Shown here: one piece after another, positions 12,525-24,305 of the stretch | Layout: the number at the start of each line of letters is the position of its first letter | Numbering within the stretch: the stretch's first letter is position 1 | Origin: Berberis thunbergii | Lineage: Eukaryota > Streptophyta > Magnoliopsida > Ranunculales > Berberidaceae | Assembly: GCA_003290165.1 (NCBI GenBank) | Contig: QNQO01000456.1 | Coordinates: 186,001-250,000 of the forward strand | Direction: 5' to 3' | Length of the DNA: 64,000 nucleotides | Translations under genes and position numbers: made by a program | Notes under the pieces: model-generated | The model's database searches: none | Seen by the model: the letters and a program-made list of their open reading frames with translations, nothing else | What the model was told of the DNA's origin: nothing

Positions 12525-14931
12525 TGGAGAGAACAGAGGATAGGCAGAGGAGGACACGCAGAGTGATGAAATTTAGAGGAATAAATAAGCTGAAAATATG
12601 GATCTTCTAGTTTGGAGAATTACGCAATTGTCCTTTTTTTTTAAAAAAAAAAGAAGTGAAAATCGGATCGAAATGGAAAAAGTCGGATGAGTTAGTTTTC
12701 TTAGGTGAATCGTGTGATTTGTTTGGGCGATTACGTGTATGGATGGTGGGAGTGTTTTAGCTTTGAATAAACATTTTGTGAACAACCTGTTGGTGTGATG
12801 AATGAATAGTGGTTGCGTGTTGCCCATTTGTGTTTGATGGGGACTTTTAAGTCTTCAACATTTTGATCTTTTTTAGGACTAGGAGGAGATATGAGTTTGT
12901 TTCACTTGGATTGGAAGGTTGGTTCTTTATTTGATTGGAGTTGGGTAATGAAGGATAAGTATCTTTCATGAAAATGTGGTAGCAACCCATGGAATGAGAA
13001 AATGAGGGAGAAAGCTAAATGAAAAACACATCGTAAATGAGCTTCTTTTAATTATTGTGTTACAAAAGGCATTTAATTAGCTCGATCAAACTGCTTTTTT
13101 TTTTTTTTGTTCATTGGCCTCTATATATACTATGTCATCCATCGTAACAATGCATTACAAAGCTTTTTTTTTTTTTTTGTGGATGTCAAATTTTTATCTC
13201 AAAATGTTCTTCCTTCAACAATCTAATCGTATAATTATGTGGTCCCTAACTATTTTGGTCAAGTTATCCATCACATGATAGGATCTTACTTATCGCGATG
13301 CATAACAAACCTAAATTGCATACATACTTAGATATGTTGGCACTATCTATGATTGTCAATAATAATAAAAATAAGTTAATGAGACCATTTTCACCGGAAG
13401 AAAATAAGGCTATTGACACCTATGCGATTCCACTACACCAACAAATAATCACTACTTAGATTTGGTGCATCGTGTCAGTAAAATAAGTACAAAAATGCTA
13501 GGAAATCATATATTTGCAACTATGTTTTGTAACCATGATGATGTGATGTGATATCAAAAGAATGATAAAATTTCCAAAAAATTTATGTATATCTCGAGAT
13601 TATAAAAAACATTTTCTTCTGACGATGTCACATCATCCTAATTGCAAAACTTAATTCCCTAACCTCACTCAAGTAAGTAATATTGAAATGTAGAAGTGGA
13701 GAGAGAATGGAGGTGGTAAAAATAGTTGAGGAATCGACAATTCAGAAGGTTACTTTTTCATGTTCTTGAAAAATTATTTCGTATGGATTTTTATGTTTAA
13801 TTTATTTATTTTATTACTTATGTGTTGATTTACACGATTTATAAAATCCTTTTGAAGGATGTAATAATCTCTAACTCAAGGGGTATAATTTGGATTGATT
13901 TAATTACATATAGTATACCTGCTCCCAAAGTCTTGTGTATTTTATTTTATACTTTAGGCTTAGTCTATTTTAGAATCATTATAAAGTTTTTGGATAAGCA
14001 CAGTATTTTATGGGAAGGACCGGTTTGCCCTTTCCGTTATATATGCACACGGTTTACCCGCGCAAACTGCTAACTAACTTTATCAACGGTTATAATAGTA
14101 CTGAATGGAATAAATGATTCTCAATGGTGGGTCACCAATTCTACTTACGAAAATAAATGTGAACGCCATAATTTTCTATGAAAAAGACTTGATCCGCGTA
14201 AACAGAGTATTTTGAGCGTGTTCAGAAAATCAAATCAACAACTTGTGATATGCCCTGATTATCTAATGACATAGACAAATTTCAAAATGGTTTAAAATTT
14301 TAAGTTTATAGGAATCTCATAAAAAAAAAAAAACAAACGCTGTGGATAATGGACTACATAAAAATTTTAAGGGAATCTTTTCTACACTTGCAGTTTGATT
14401 AGGGAACTCGAGATAAACGTGGGTTCTCTCATCATCTGAAAATGTTACAAATTTCTAAAGTGTTTATGTGTATTTCGAGATTGTAAAAAACAATCCCTAA
14501 TAATGCCATGTCATTTTGATCGTAAAACTAAAACCTGATTCTCTAATCTCACTCAGAGTTTTATTATTATTATTATGTTTTGTAGTTTAAGAAAAGGGTA
14601 ATTAGTGAAAAAGATTAATGTTCCTGATTTTGTGAATTCTAAACTACGTTATTTTTGGGTTTTGCTTGTAGTCATCATCTTCCCATGTACAAGCACACTC
14701 AAATTGGTTAATCAAATAAACTCGATGAAGACGAACTTGGTGCAAAAGTGTCTGGGAAGCAGTGCACTTTTGTGCCTAAACCATTAGATGTGATGTTCCT
14801 CTGGAATATGGTTATTATTTTGGAGAGTATCCATAATGGGGTTGTTGTTAGGCTTCATCATACCCATCAGTGGCAGACCTAAGGGGGCAATTGCCCTCCT
14901 CAATTTTCAAAAAAAAAAAATAGTACATACT
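12525..14931. other. Promoter side of NCL gene 1 and AT-rich intergenic DNA
   Basis: The first few hundred bases should hold the 5' untranslated region and promoter of the minus-strand gene starting at 12524. Further right no gene is recognised. Near 14866, CAGTGGCAGACCTAAGGGGG resembles the left end of a hAT element (CAGTGGCGGACC type), but no matching right end was found. Confidence 0.4.
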
Positions 14932-15287
14932 TGACATTTCTGATTTTTTTAATATAGAGGTAAAGTTGCGATATTTTAAAACTTCATTAAAAAAAGGAGA
15001 GATTCTAAATGTCGAGGGAACGGGCGAGGAAACGAACGAGGGAAATGAGGTGGCGAGGTGAAAGCCGTTCATTTCCCTCGAGATGCGCCTGATAAAAGTC
15101 AACGCACGCATCTCGAGGGAAATGAACGGCTTTCACCTCGCCACCTCATTTCCCGCGCTCGTTTCCTTGCCCGTTCCCTCGACATTTAGAATTTCTCTAA
15201 AAAAAGATTCCGACTTTTTGACATCTTTTCTTTTGCCGAAGCACACCCACCATCCTTTTTTTAATGTGCTGAAGCACATGATGCAGA
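14932..15287 (+). repeat. Dispersed repeat, copy 2, interrupted by a foldback element
   Basis: Shares GCGATATTTTAAAACTTCAT and, after the insertion, GACTTTTTGACATCTTTTCT and GCCGAAGCACACCCA with the copy at 16512-17290. The two copies differ by the 201-bp foldback element with its target duplication, so copy 3 shows the empty site. Confidence 0.75.
14997..15197. mobile_element. Mutator-like foldback element 1 (201 bp)
   Basis: Almost the whole element is one inverted repeat: arms of about 87 bp (15001-15087 and 15107-15193) around a loop of about 19 bases. The ends read GAGAGATTCTAAATG and, inverted, GAGAAATTCTAAATG. A 9-bp duplication, taaaaaaag, flanks it at 14988-14996 and 15198-15206, and the sister repeat at 16531 onward has the single uninterrupted site. 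A 9-bp duplication points to a Mutator-type transposase. Transcribed, it would fold into a long near-perfect hairpin. Confidence 0.82.
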
Positions 15288-15325
15288 TTTAATCGACTTA
15301 AATAAATAGGTTAATTTAATTCACT

Positions 15326-16436
15326 TGTAATAACCGCAAGTGCACGGTGCCTAGTTGGTAGACAACGGTAAGTACGGGTCGATCCCACGAGGAAGGTGGA
15401 TGCAATTGAAATTTAAATTTAATTTAAACTAATTTAAATGAAAAATGAGGTTACAGCATTTTAAAACTAAACTAAAAATAATTTTAAAAATAAAAAATAA
15501 ATAAAAGTAAAGAAAAATGTGGATTTTGTGGGCTTGGACTCACAAATGAGTTAGCAAAAATTATTTAAATCTAAATTACTGAATTTAAAAACGAGAAGCT
15601 TTAGGGATGAGAATCCCTTGCTTACACCGAATATGTGATCGTTAAATCCAATTAAATTATATCATGTTTCTATCAAACATTAACAAATTATTTCAATTAA
15701 AAGTAATTTATCAAAAACTTTCAGAAATAAATTGTAATTAACAATTAAGCACACAATTCAGTAAAGTCAATCACAATAACTTATACAACCCATTTAGTTT
15801 GTCGCACACTCGATGTGGTGGTACTCAGCAGTTGGTCCGAACACGAATCCCGGGAAAATGAACTACAAAAGCTCTGTGGTGGTACAGAGCGGGAATCGGG
15901 GGTGCAAATAATGAAAATTAGAGTTTAAATCACTCTCGCGCCTCTGCTACAGTGCCTTTCGTCTCCAACGTGACAGCACCGCTCGCGCTGCTGTTCTTCG
16001 CTCCTTGCGAGCATCCTCCTACTCCAACCTGCTCTAGACCTGCAAAATAGAGAGAGAGATGGAAAATCAGTGAGAGAGGTGTAATGAAAACTCAAAAAAA
16101 TCAAAACAGAGAGCAGTGGCGGAGCCCTGTTTTTGCTCCTGTTGCGGCGGTTGCGTGCTGGCTGACGCGCCGCTTGCGACGGTGGTTGTGAGAGAGGGAT
16201 CAGGAAGGAGCTCGAGATGAAGAGAGGCCGAGAGAAGAGGAGGAACAGTGGCTGAGGTGAGGCAGAACAGAGCCGCGGTGAGGCTCTGTTTCGCGGCGTG
16301 GTGGTGATTCTCGGTCTGTTGTGATGCGGGAGCAGAGAGAGCGAGGTGGAGAAGAGATAAAAACAGGAAGGAAGGCCGAGAGAGGGGAGTAAAGTCTGTG
16401 GCGAGGCGGAGGTCTGACGCGAAACAAGGTTGTCAT
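15326..16436 (-). mobile_element. Probable Athila-like LTR remnant
   Basis: On the minus strand this contains CTTCCTCGTGGGATCGACCC and then GTGCACTTGCGGTTATTACA, the order expected near the 3' end of Athila-type LTRs; the intact LTR at 51946-53064 has the matching CTCGTGGGATCGACACC block. The lower-coordinate end starts with TG at 15326. The other end is approximate and no target duplication was found. No coding sequence is seen; the part with an open frame at 16200-16436 is low-complexity. Confidence 0.45.
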
Positions 16437-16511
16437 TTTAACACCTTAAGTTAAAGAAGCAATTCTTAGGACCCCTATAAAGTAAAGAATTTTAACTAGG
16501 AAGACACTCTG

Positions 16512-17290
16512 GTGTAGACATCTCATTTTAATATAAAAGTAAAGGTGCGATATTTTAAAACTTCATTAAAAAAAGATTCCTACTTTTTGACATCTTTTCT
16601 TTTGCTGAAGCACACCCACTACCTTTTTTTTAATGTGCTGAAGCACACCACCAATATAAACATTCTCTCACCAACTATTCATCTTCTTATCCATCTTCTA
16701 TCATCTCTTCATAGCAAATGACGGAGCAACACCACCTAGCCCGCTTCACCACCGCTACCTGCACCACCACGCCTCGCCACCGCTGGTTGCACCACCACGT
16801 CTCGCCATCGCCAGTCGCACCACCTCTCCTTTATTCCTTTTCTCCTTTGTTCTTCTTTTTCTTCTCTATTTTCTTTTTTCCTTCTCCACTGCCAGCAACA
16901 TCACTTTTCCCTCACCCTTGCCTTCGCCTCCCCTCCTTATTCTCTTCCACACTTTTTTTTTCCTCATTTACCCTCGAGCAGATTCTTGCGACTAGGGAAT
17001 CCCCTACTTGTAGGAATCTATTCGAGGGTATTGAAAAAAAAAAAAACCAAAGAAGAAGAGAATAAGAGGAACAAAGAGAACAAGAAAAGGGGAGAAAAAT
17101 AACAGTGGATAAGAAAAAGAAAAAAAAAGGAAGAGGTGGGGTCGGCCGACTGGCAGAGCGGCAGTGGTGTTGCTCCATGAGAAAGAAGATAAGAGAAAAT
17201 AAAGAAAGAAGGGAGGTGGTGATGTGTTTTTTTTGTATTGGTGGTGTCTCTTAGTAGGTGGCGGTGTGCTTCAAAAAGTAGGGGTAGTCG
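16512..17290 (+). repeat. Dispersed repeat, copy 3 (empty-site copy), with inverted outer arms
   Basis: Begins in sequence matching 14932 onward, including TTCATTAAAAAAAGATTCC, the uninterrupted target of foldback element 1. Near the right end GGCGGTGTGCTTCAAAAAGTAG is an inverted relative of the left CTACTTTTTGACA... GAAGCACACC, so the unit may itself be a foldback transposon. Its CCACC- and TTCC-rich middle yields spurious frames on both strands. Confidence 0.55.
16969..17030. repeat. Short inverted repeat (hairpin)
   Basis: Arms 16969-16997 and 17002-17030 of 29 bases, with a few mismatches, separated by 4 bases: TACCCTCGAGCAGATTC at the left against the inverse of GAATCTATTCGAGGGTA at the right. 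Its function is unknown. Confidence 0.7.
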
Positions 17291-17327
17291 TGTCCTTTAG
17301 CAAATTGATGGTATCAAAACTTGGGAG

Positions 17328-17672
17328 TAGGGTTGAAAACTATGAGCCGAACCGATTTTGTTCGGTTTAAAATTTTCAAACCAAACCGATTATAATTTAT
17401 GCAAATTGTAACCGAACCAAGTAAATCTGAAATAAAACTGAACCAACCAACTATTTTAAACATATTATATTAATTTTATATAAAATATATTTTATTTATT
17501 ATATATATTCGATCGGTTTGGTTTTGTCGATCAAAATCATATAGAAACCGAAAACTGAACTGACCACTTCGGTTTTGAATTTTTAAAACCGAAACCAAAC
17601 CGAACTTAAATAGAATTGATCGATTCGGTTTTGATCGGTTCGGTCGATTTAATCGGTTTTTGTTCAATCCTA
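17328..17672. mobile_element. Second hAT MITE rich in CGGTT motifs
   Basis: Ends TAGGGTTGAAAAC and the inverse TAGGATTGAACAAAA. Flanks cttgggag (17320-17327) and cttgaaag (17673-17680) agree at six of eight positions, consistent with an old 8-bp hAT duplication. As in the element at 641-1148, the body repeats TCGGTTTGG/CCAAACCGA motifs in both directions, so the two look like one family. Confidence 0.65.
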
Positions 17673-17680
17673 CTTGAAAG

Positions 17681-18189
17681 CCATTCAAAACATGACATAT
17701 CAATTATTTGGTAGAGTGGTTGATCTTTAACACTATATTACTAATAGTCAAAGTCTGATTCCTTTGTTATCTCTAATTGTTACCATCCTTGAATTTTATT
17801 TTTCATCCATTCTCTCTAATTGTTATCATCCTTGAATTTGTTTTTATAAGACGTTTTAATGTAGTTATATGAATTTATTAAAAAGAAAAAATTACAATTT
17901 AACAAAGACTTGTTTATTCACAAATAACATTAAACCCTTACAAAAAAAAATGTCATAACATAAAATCCACAAAAATCTATAATTATCCATGTCGATTACC
18001 CGCAAAATGAACAATAGTGAGTCAAGGACCACCATTGTGGTGGCCGAAGACATTCCGATGTTAAAATCATGTAACTGAGTAAGGATGGATGTTGACTGTA
18101 AAATTGGGTTGCAAGTGCATACCTTTCTTATCCCATTTGTTCACCTTATATAACAAGTATTTCACCCATTTATTGACTCTATCGTCGAG
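17681..18189. other. Unassigned AT-rich sequence
   Basis: A short direct repeat is visible (TCTCTAATTGTTA(C/T)CATCCTTGAATTT at about 17771 and 17814). Otherwise nothing is recognised. Confidence 0.3.
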
Positions 18190-18530
18190 GCGAGATGAAG
18201 GGAAGAGATCTTGCTCAGGGTCTTACCCATCCATGACTGAGTTCCTTCAACAATTGGCTCTATTTGGGACCCAATACATGATTGGGTGTGCGACAACCCA
18301 GAGATTTGTATTCGGACCTTATTGTCCTGGGCCAAGCTCCAAGATTTGCACCATGTTAGGCTTGCGTAATTTGAGCTTGGGCACTTGACTTATGGACTAA
18401 ACAGTGACTTTGTGAGTCTAGGCTGGACCATGGTTGGGCCTACTTGAGACCACGCTGAGGCTTTTCCGAATTAGCGTTGACTAGTGCCACGTGTATGGCT
18501 ATGATTCGGTGACTGTTTGACGTCTCATCA
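18190..18530 (-). repeat. 3' LTR of the gypsy element
   Basis: Matches 26752-27036 over blocks such as AAGCTCCAAGATTT, GTGCCACGTGTA and GTCTCATCA, which are in the same order in both copies. The start at 18530 is fixed by TGATGAGAC on the minus strand next to a purine tract; the other end is approximate. Confidence 0.65.
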
Positions 18531-19106
18531 GTTATTCCCCTAGTTAATGGGGTTGCGTATAGGCCCATTAACTTTCTGAGTGGGGACTTGTGGATCGTGT
18601 GGGTAATCGAGTTCAACACCCCTTCATTTTCGGTGCAGCGTTTAATATGACTATTGGGCGATCATTTCCCACAAACACTATGCATATATAAGCTTGGTTT
18701 GGTTGGATCAAATTTTATTCTATATTTGCATAGTTTCTCTTCCTTCAAAATGAAGTTATTTGAATGTTCTTCTGCCCTAAATTTTTTTGGGGCTGGGGAA
18801 GAACATCTATTGGAGAAGTTTTTGAATATCCTGACTTTTGCAGCGATGAATCCCAATAGGATTTTCACTTCGAAGGAGTTCATTGATTTGGGTGAGCTTC
18901 TAGTTGCTTTTTTAGGGCTTCTAGATTTTCTTTTACATTATGGAGAAGAAGCCGAGGGTACCTCATTGGTCCTAAGTTGGTCATCCGACACGAGGTGCAC
19001 CTGTAGCTTTTTCCACCTCCTTTGGGAGATAATACCGACAACGCTCTCTACCATCGAGTGGTTGATCCTATTGCTTATTTAGCTGCACCTCTGGCATTAT
19101 TCGATC

Positions 19107-20402
19107 TTAAATCATACCACAAGTGCACAATTATCTATTGGGTTAGATAACGACAAATACGAGTTGAATATCACAAGGAGAGCTATAAAGTTAGGAAAAA
19201 CTAATCTTCAAATCTCTTTTAAAAACTTAACATAGTTAGAAAAGAAGTGATTGGTGAAGTGTTTAAAATAAAAATGCAAAGTAAAACCTAAATATGAGAG
19301 TTAGGGCTTTGAGTTTACTATCATGATTAGATGGCACCATTAGGCCACTCTTCGATTAATCTTTTCCAAATTCATTAACACATCTTAAGGTAGATTCTCA
19401 TCTCACCTTAGGATGGAGAATATGACATTATGAGCAATTGATTTCAAGCCTAAATTGTATTACTAGCCTGAGAATCAAATGTGGATTTAAAAACATACAA
19501 GGAATCCATACTTAAATAAAACACCAAATATCTAACAAATCACATCAAAATTTTGACTAATAATATGTACACATTGTAAGAAGCTTGTTAGAGAAATGCA
19601 AGGATAAAAACTTATTTAATCTTTAGCTTCAAAAGTATAAGAAGAAAGCATGAATTAAATTCATATAATAAAACACAAAACATCTTACTTACCTCATAGA
19701 TTCGTGATACAGCCAAGCTACAAGGTCAATCTAACTAAATTTTCTTATCTAATACATGTAAATGATAAGAACTAATCTAAAATAGAGTCATCTTGGAGCT
19801 ATCCTCCCATGGGCTCACCCACACCCTAAGGTGAGATGTTAACCAAACATGGTAAGCTCTAGGCCTTCCCTCTAGTTATTACTCTAAACTCTACAAATAC
19901 TATAACTTCTCTCAATTTGATTACAACTCTTTGGTTTTGTTCTGCCCTCTAAGTATACTCCAAGCATGAGGTATTTATAGGTGAAGAGGTGTGAGATGGT
20001 AGAATAAAATATGGAGGAATAAAATAAGAAAAAGATAAGGGAATATGTTGGAGAATGGATGGTGGAATATGTAGAAATTCCTTTTGGTTAGGATGAAATT
20101 GCCATGTGGATGTTCAAATCTTCAAATTAATTTTCTCGAGATCCATAGATGATGGTGCTTTGTGGGCTTGACTTTATGGACCTTGGGCTTGAAAATCTTT
20201 GGTAATGCATATGTTATCTTCCAATGGGCTTTGTTGTTGAACTTATCCTTATTGTGTCATTTTGTGCATATGTGATGATCAATACTTGAATTCTTGCATT
20301 ATACACAAAATGCACGTAATGAGAGTATTTTATTAGATAATAGAGCACAACAAATATATAAGTAGGAGCTTAAAATAATTTATAAGGCTATCATGCATTT
20401 CC
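19107..20402 (-). mobile_element. LTR-like insertion of Athila type
   Basis: Begins ATCATACCACAAGTGCAC, similar to AATAACCGCAAGTGCAC of the remnant at 15326, and continues with related sequence. It separates gypsy 3' sequence ending near 19106 from sequence resuming near 20403. It carries no open frame. Exact ends and target duplication were not resolved. Confidence 0.4.
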
Positions 20403-20937
20403 TCTAGAAGACAAACTGGCGGAGCATATACTCAATACATGTTCTGGTAGATCTTCGCTCGCACCTTCATTTCCTCAAAGCCCAGATGCTTATAGTTTGT
20501 AAACCCTTGATGTGATCAGTCTGTTGAGCTTTGTAATAACTATTTTGTTTAATCAATAAAGTTTACTTTTCCGCATGTACTTATGTTTCTTCTTTGACAA
20601 TATGTCTGACATTTGTCTGGATGGACGAGGCTTTGTAGTATAATATAGCTTAATCCCGAGTAGGAATTAGGTTGACTTGATCTTCAAGTTATTTGTTGCT
20701 TTGTTCCAATCAGTTTAAATCCCCCAACTAGACAACTTAATCCAAAATAGGAGTTAAGCTATTGAGAAATATTTTCGTCTGAGAGGACCAGGCTTCCTGA
20801 CGTAGGCTGACCGCTTCTTGAGTAGGAGATGAGTTTGCCGAGACAGTTTGAGTTAGTCCTGAAGTGTTAGAGTAAACATCTTGGTCTGAACAGACTTGAG
20901 TTCATAAACTAGCACGCCTCGACACTGAACAAGACTT

Positions 20938-21115
20938 TTTTTTTGGAAGGCGAGCTGGGTTTTTAAGGATCCCATAACCTATCAACTGGGCGACCTATAG
21001 GTCAACACCCATTAGAAAGTAACCATGCCGCAGGTGGGGTTCGAAGCTAGGATGTGGGGGACAAATTAACCCACACATCCCTAATTAACCACTAGGCCAT
21101 AACACCATTGGTACC
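20938..21115 (-). mobile_element. tRNA-derived SINE
   Basis: On the minus strand an A box (TGGCCTAGTGGTTAATTAGG) is followed about 45 bases later by a B box (CTTCGAACCCCACC), and the element ends in an A tract (the T run at 20938-20944 on the plus strand). A perfect 13-bp target duplication, ctgaacaagactt, flanks it at 20925-20937 and 21116-21128. It sits inside the 3' untranslated part of the gypsy element and is therefore younger. Confidence 0.88.
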
Positions 21116-21370
21116 CTGAACAAGACTTAAGTATAAGAGAAATCATCTCGGTCCGAATGGACTAGATTCCAAAAGATAGCGTGCCTTAACCCTGAACAAG
21201 ACTTAAGTATAAGAGAAATCATCTTAGTCCAAATAGACTAGATTTAATGAGACAGTCTGATTTAATCCTGAATAGGAACTTGGTAGATAGGGGTTCATCC
21301 TGGTCCGTATGGACTGAAGTACACAGTGGTAGTGCCGACGCGAGATTGGATTCGAGTTGCTATACGTCAT

Positions 21371-21960
21371 CGTGGTTCCTTGGGAAGATTAGGTCACTTG
21401 GGCATGGTGAATTATCGACATCATGGACAGGATTATACTCAACCATTGTATGCCCTCGCAGCCCTCTTGATTAGATCGGGTTACTCGAGTGGGTGAGCCA
21501 TCTTGAGACTGGACTCAGTCCGATATGTGGCACCGTGGTTCCTTAGGTAGACTAAGTTACTTATGCTCAATGAGTTTTTGACATCTTGAACAGGACTAGA
21601 CTCGGTTGTTGTGCATCATCATGGTCCCTTGATTGGACCAGGTTATTTGATCGCGGTGAGCCGTTGCAAAAATGAACTCGGTTCGCTATGTAACATCGTG
21701 GTTCCTTAGGCAGATTAGGTCACTTATACACGATGAGTTGTCGACATCCTGAACAGGACTAGACTCGGCTGTTGTGTGTCATCATGGTCCCCTTGATCTA
21801 ACCGGGTTATCCGAGCGTGGTGAGTCGTCACGAGACTGAACTCGGTCTGCTATGTGCCTTTATGGTTTTTTGGTCGAACTAGGCTATTTTAGCACAACGA
21901 GTTGTCGCGAGACTGGACTCAATCCGTTGTGTGCCTTTGTGGTCCTTTGGTCAAACTAGG
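21371..21960. repeat. Tandem repeat, 163-bp unit made of two related halves
   Basis: The block CGTGGTTCCTT starts at 21371, 21534 and 21698, and a weaker form (TATGGTTTTTT) at 21861, a period of 163-164 bp. Each unit splits into two similar halves of about 82 bp: the second half begins CATCATGGTCCC and ends in the same GACTGAACTCGG(T/C)-like block. Smaller relatives (GAACAAGACTTAAGTATAAG, twice) lie just upstream. It lies in the 3' untranslated part of the gypsy element. Confidence 0.85.
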
Positions 21961-22190
21961 ATTGTTTCTGTGTTGGAGTCATATGAAATGAAACTTAAAA
22001 GAGTATCTTTATTGATAATATTTCTTAAGTGTTCTACATTCCATGGTATTTTTAGACGCTCTTTACTAAGGTTTTCCAACCAATAGTTCCGGGGTTTTTC
22101 TTATTGGGACATTCCCAGTTCAAACTCAGTTTGCCTTCCCCGGGGTCTCTCGTGTTCGGCTAGGTTTTTCTTAGTACCAATCGCCTACTT

Positions 22191-23010
22191 TTAATTCTCG
22201 AGGTTTAATCTTCTTGTTGTAATATTGGGCCATCTTCTGCTGATAGGTCGCCATTTGGATGGAAGCACCATCCCTTTGTCTTCAGACAAATCTAGTTCAA
22301 CTCTCAGAGCTTCATGATTGTCCTCCAGCCTGAACTCCACCGTTTTGAACGTAGATATTCCTAGTTCTACCAAAACACTACCTCGGACCCATAGGCAAGG
22401 GCAAATGGTGTATCTTCAACAAGGGCCCAAAAGCTCAGAAAACCAGAGCTTTTTGGCTGTTACGAGTTTCTTCTTGGTTGCTTCTAGGATCACTCAGTTG
22501 GTGACTTTTGTTTGTCCATCGGTGATGCCCTGGCATTGAATAGTGATGGCTGATGCTCAAATTGGCACAAAGCGAATTGAGTCTCGTTATTGCTAACCAA
22601 TGTTTTCGAGATTTTGAACCTGTAGATGATGGATTTCCAGAGGAAGTTCTCAATCTGTTTCTCTCCAATCTTGGATAGTGGTTCTACTTCTAAACATTTG
22701 GTAAAGTAGTCGACGACTATGAGAAGAAATTTATTTTTCTCAAAAATGGAGAATGGGCCTACAATGTCCATCCCCCACTGTGCGAAAGGCCATGGGCTAG
22801 TCATTGGGACCAGGTTCTGTGTAGGCATATGCGTGTACGTGGTATAACTCTGACAATTATTTCATTTATGGACCAGGTTATTGGCATCTTGGGCCAGTAG
22901 TACCCCAGTGTGAGGGCCTTGTGGGCCAATGTCCTTCTTTCGGAGTGGTTCCAACAGATTCCTTCGTGGATTTCTTTGAGAACGTAGTCTGCCTCGTGGG
23001 GATCACACAT
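22191..23010 (-). pseudogene. Gypsy integrase remnant
   Basis: Three pieces in order on the minus strand: the zinc-binding segment (EIHEGICWNHSERRTLAHKA, 23010-22801), the catalytic core (FAQWGMDIVGPF... DYFTK, 22828-22490) and the C-terminal segment (DNHEALRVELDL, 22373-22191). The core keeps the first Asp, but the second motif reads VSNNETQF where SDNGTQF is expected, so a catalytic Asp is lost. Frames shift between pieces. This is a dead copy of the enzyme that inserts the element's cDNA. Confidence 0.8.
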
Positions 23011-23087
23011 CTGAGCAGGGGACTAGTCCCTGAACTTTTGTACAGCCAGCCATTAAGGAATTGTATCGTACCACTTTGTTCTTTAGC

Positions 23088-23660
23088 TTACGAGCCTCCA
23101 TTTTTTCTGCCGGATATGTAGTTGATTAGGGGGTTCATCCAACTGGTCACCTCTCTTGTGGAGAAATCCTGGTGGAGTCCTTTTTCTTCTAGGGCCGACT
23201 TTTCCTGGTACTTTACAAGTCCGTCGGAGTCATCTGTTGCGGATGAACTCATCTTGGCCAGAGTGTTAGCTTCCTCGTTGTCTTTCCTTAAACAACGGTG
23301 GAGTAGAATTCTTTTGAACCCTTTATTGGCATTAATTGTTTTCTTGCAATAAACCATCATCCGAGGGTCTTTAAGGTAAAATTCACCGTTCACCTGGTTG
23401 ACCACTAGTTGACAGTCGCTGAATATTGTGATTTCTTATATTCCAATCCCTCTGGCCAATCTTAGCCCGACTAAAGGGCCTCTTATTCTATTTCATTTTT
23501 GAAGCACAAAAGCCTAGTTTGATAGCCTTCCTAAGGGTGATCCCTTATAGGAATGATTAACGATCCCGACACCACTACCATTCTTATTGGATGACTCGTC
23601 ACATTGCAGGATCCATTTTTGTGAGGGTGGCTCAAGGTCTTCATTTCCCTATTGACTTTT
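23088..23660 (-). pseudogene. Gypsy RNase H remnant
   Basis: Minus-strand reading gives DESSNKNGSGVGIV (about 23620-23570), then SDCQLVVNQVNGEF and DPRMMVYCKK, and further on EEANTLAKMSSSATD. These match the start, middle and end of the RNase H domain of gypsy polyproteins. Stops and frame changes separate them. It lies between reverse transcriptase and integrase, as expected. Confidence 0.7.
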
Positions 23661-24305
23661 CAACTCCAGTTCTCCTATTCCAGTGAACTCGGCAATGAAG
23701 TCTGCCAACATTTGCGCCTTAATGTTCGTTCTCAGAGCATAATGGATGTCAAATTGTGCCAGTTCTATTGACCATTCTCCCTAATAGTTTTGGCTTGTGC
23801 AATACTGACTGTAATGGGCATTAGTAAGGACTGTTATTGAGTGAGCTTGGAAGTAAGGTATCAATTTCCTTGACGACTTTACCAACGCTAAGGTCAATTT
23901 CTCCAGGTTGGGGTAGTTAGCCTTTGTCCCATCAAAAGTCTTGCCGATGTAGTAGACATGTTTTTGTTTCCTTTTCTCTTCTAGGACCAGGGATAAGTTG
24001 ACCGCGTGCTCTGAGATTTAAAGGTATAAGTAGAGCGTCTCACCCAGAATGGGTTTTGAGAGCAGCATGGTGCTTCCCATGCACGCCTTCAAATCTCAAA
24101 AAACATGTTCGCACTATTCGCCCCATTGAAATTCCTTGTTCCCCTTTAGGATCTTAAAGAAGGGGATGCATATGTCAGAGGATTTCGAGATGAACCTATT
24201 CAGGGCTGCCACCCTCCCAGTCAGCCTCTGAACTTATTTGACGTTTGAGGGTGATCTCATGTCGAGAAGAGTCTAAATTTTCTTTGGGTCAGCCTCTATT
24301 CCCCA

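Noticed and set aside
12533..12557. Upstream extension of NCL gene 1 coding sequence to 12557
   Set aside because: The codon at 12557 is GTG, not ATG; the first ATG in frame is at 12524 and is followed directly by the signal-like stretch.
16718..17178. Overlapping frames on both strands, rich in Ser/Phe/Arg
   Set aside because: Low-complexity TTCC/GGAA sequence in the third copy of the same repeat; no family motif.
18654..19082. Plus-strand frame of 142 codons
   Set aside because: It runs opposite to the gypsy polyprotein within its 3' untranslated part and has no recognised domain.
21371..21960. Regular repeat considered as a CRISPR-like array
   Set aside because: Units are head-to-tail with no unique spacers, and the sequence is eukaryotic; it is an ordinary tandem repeat.
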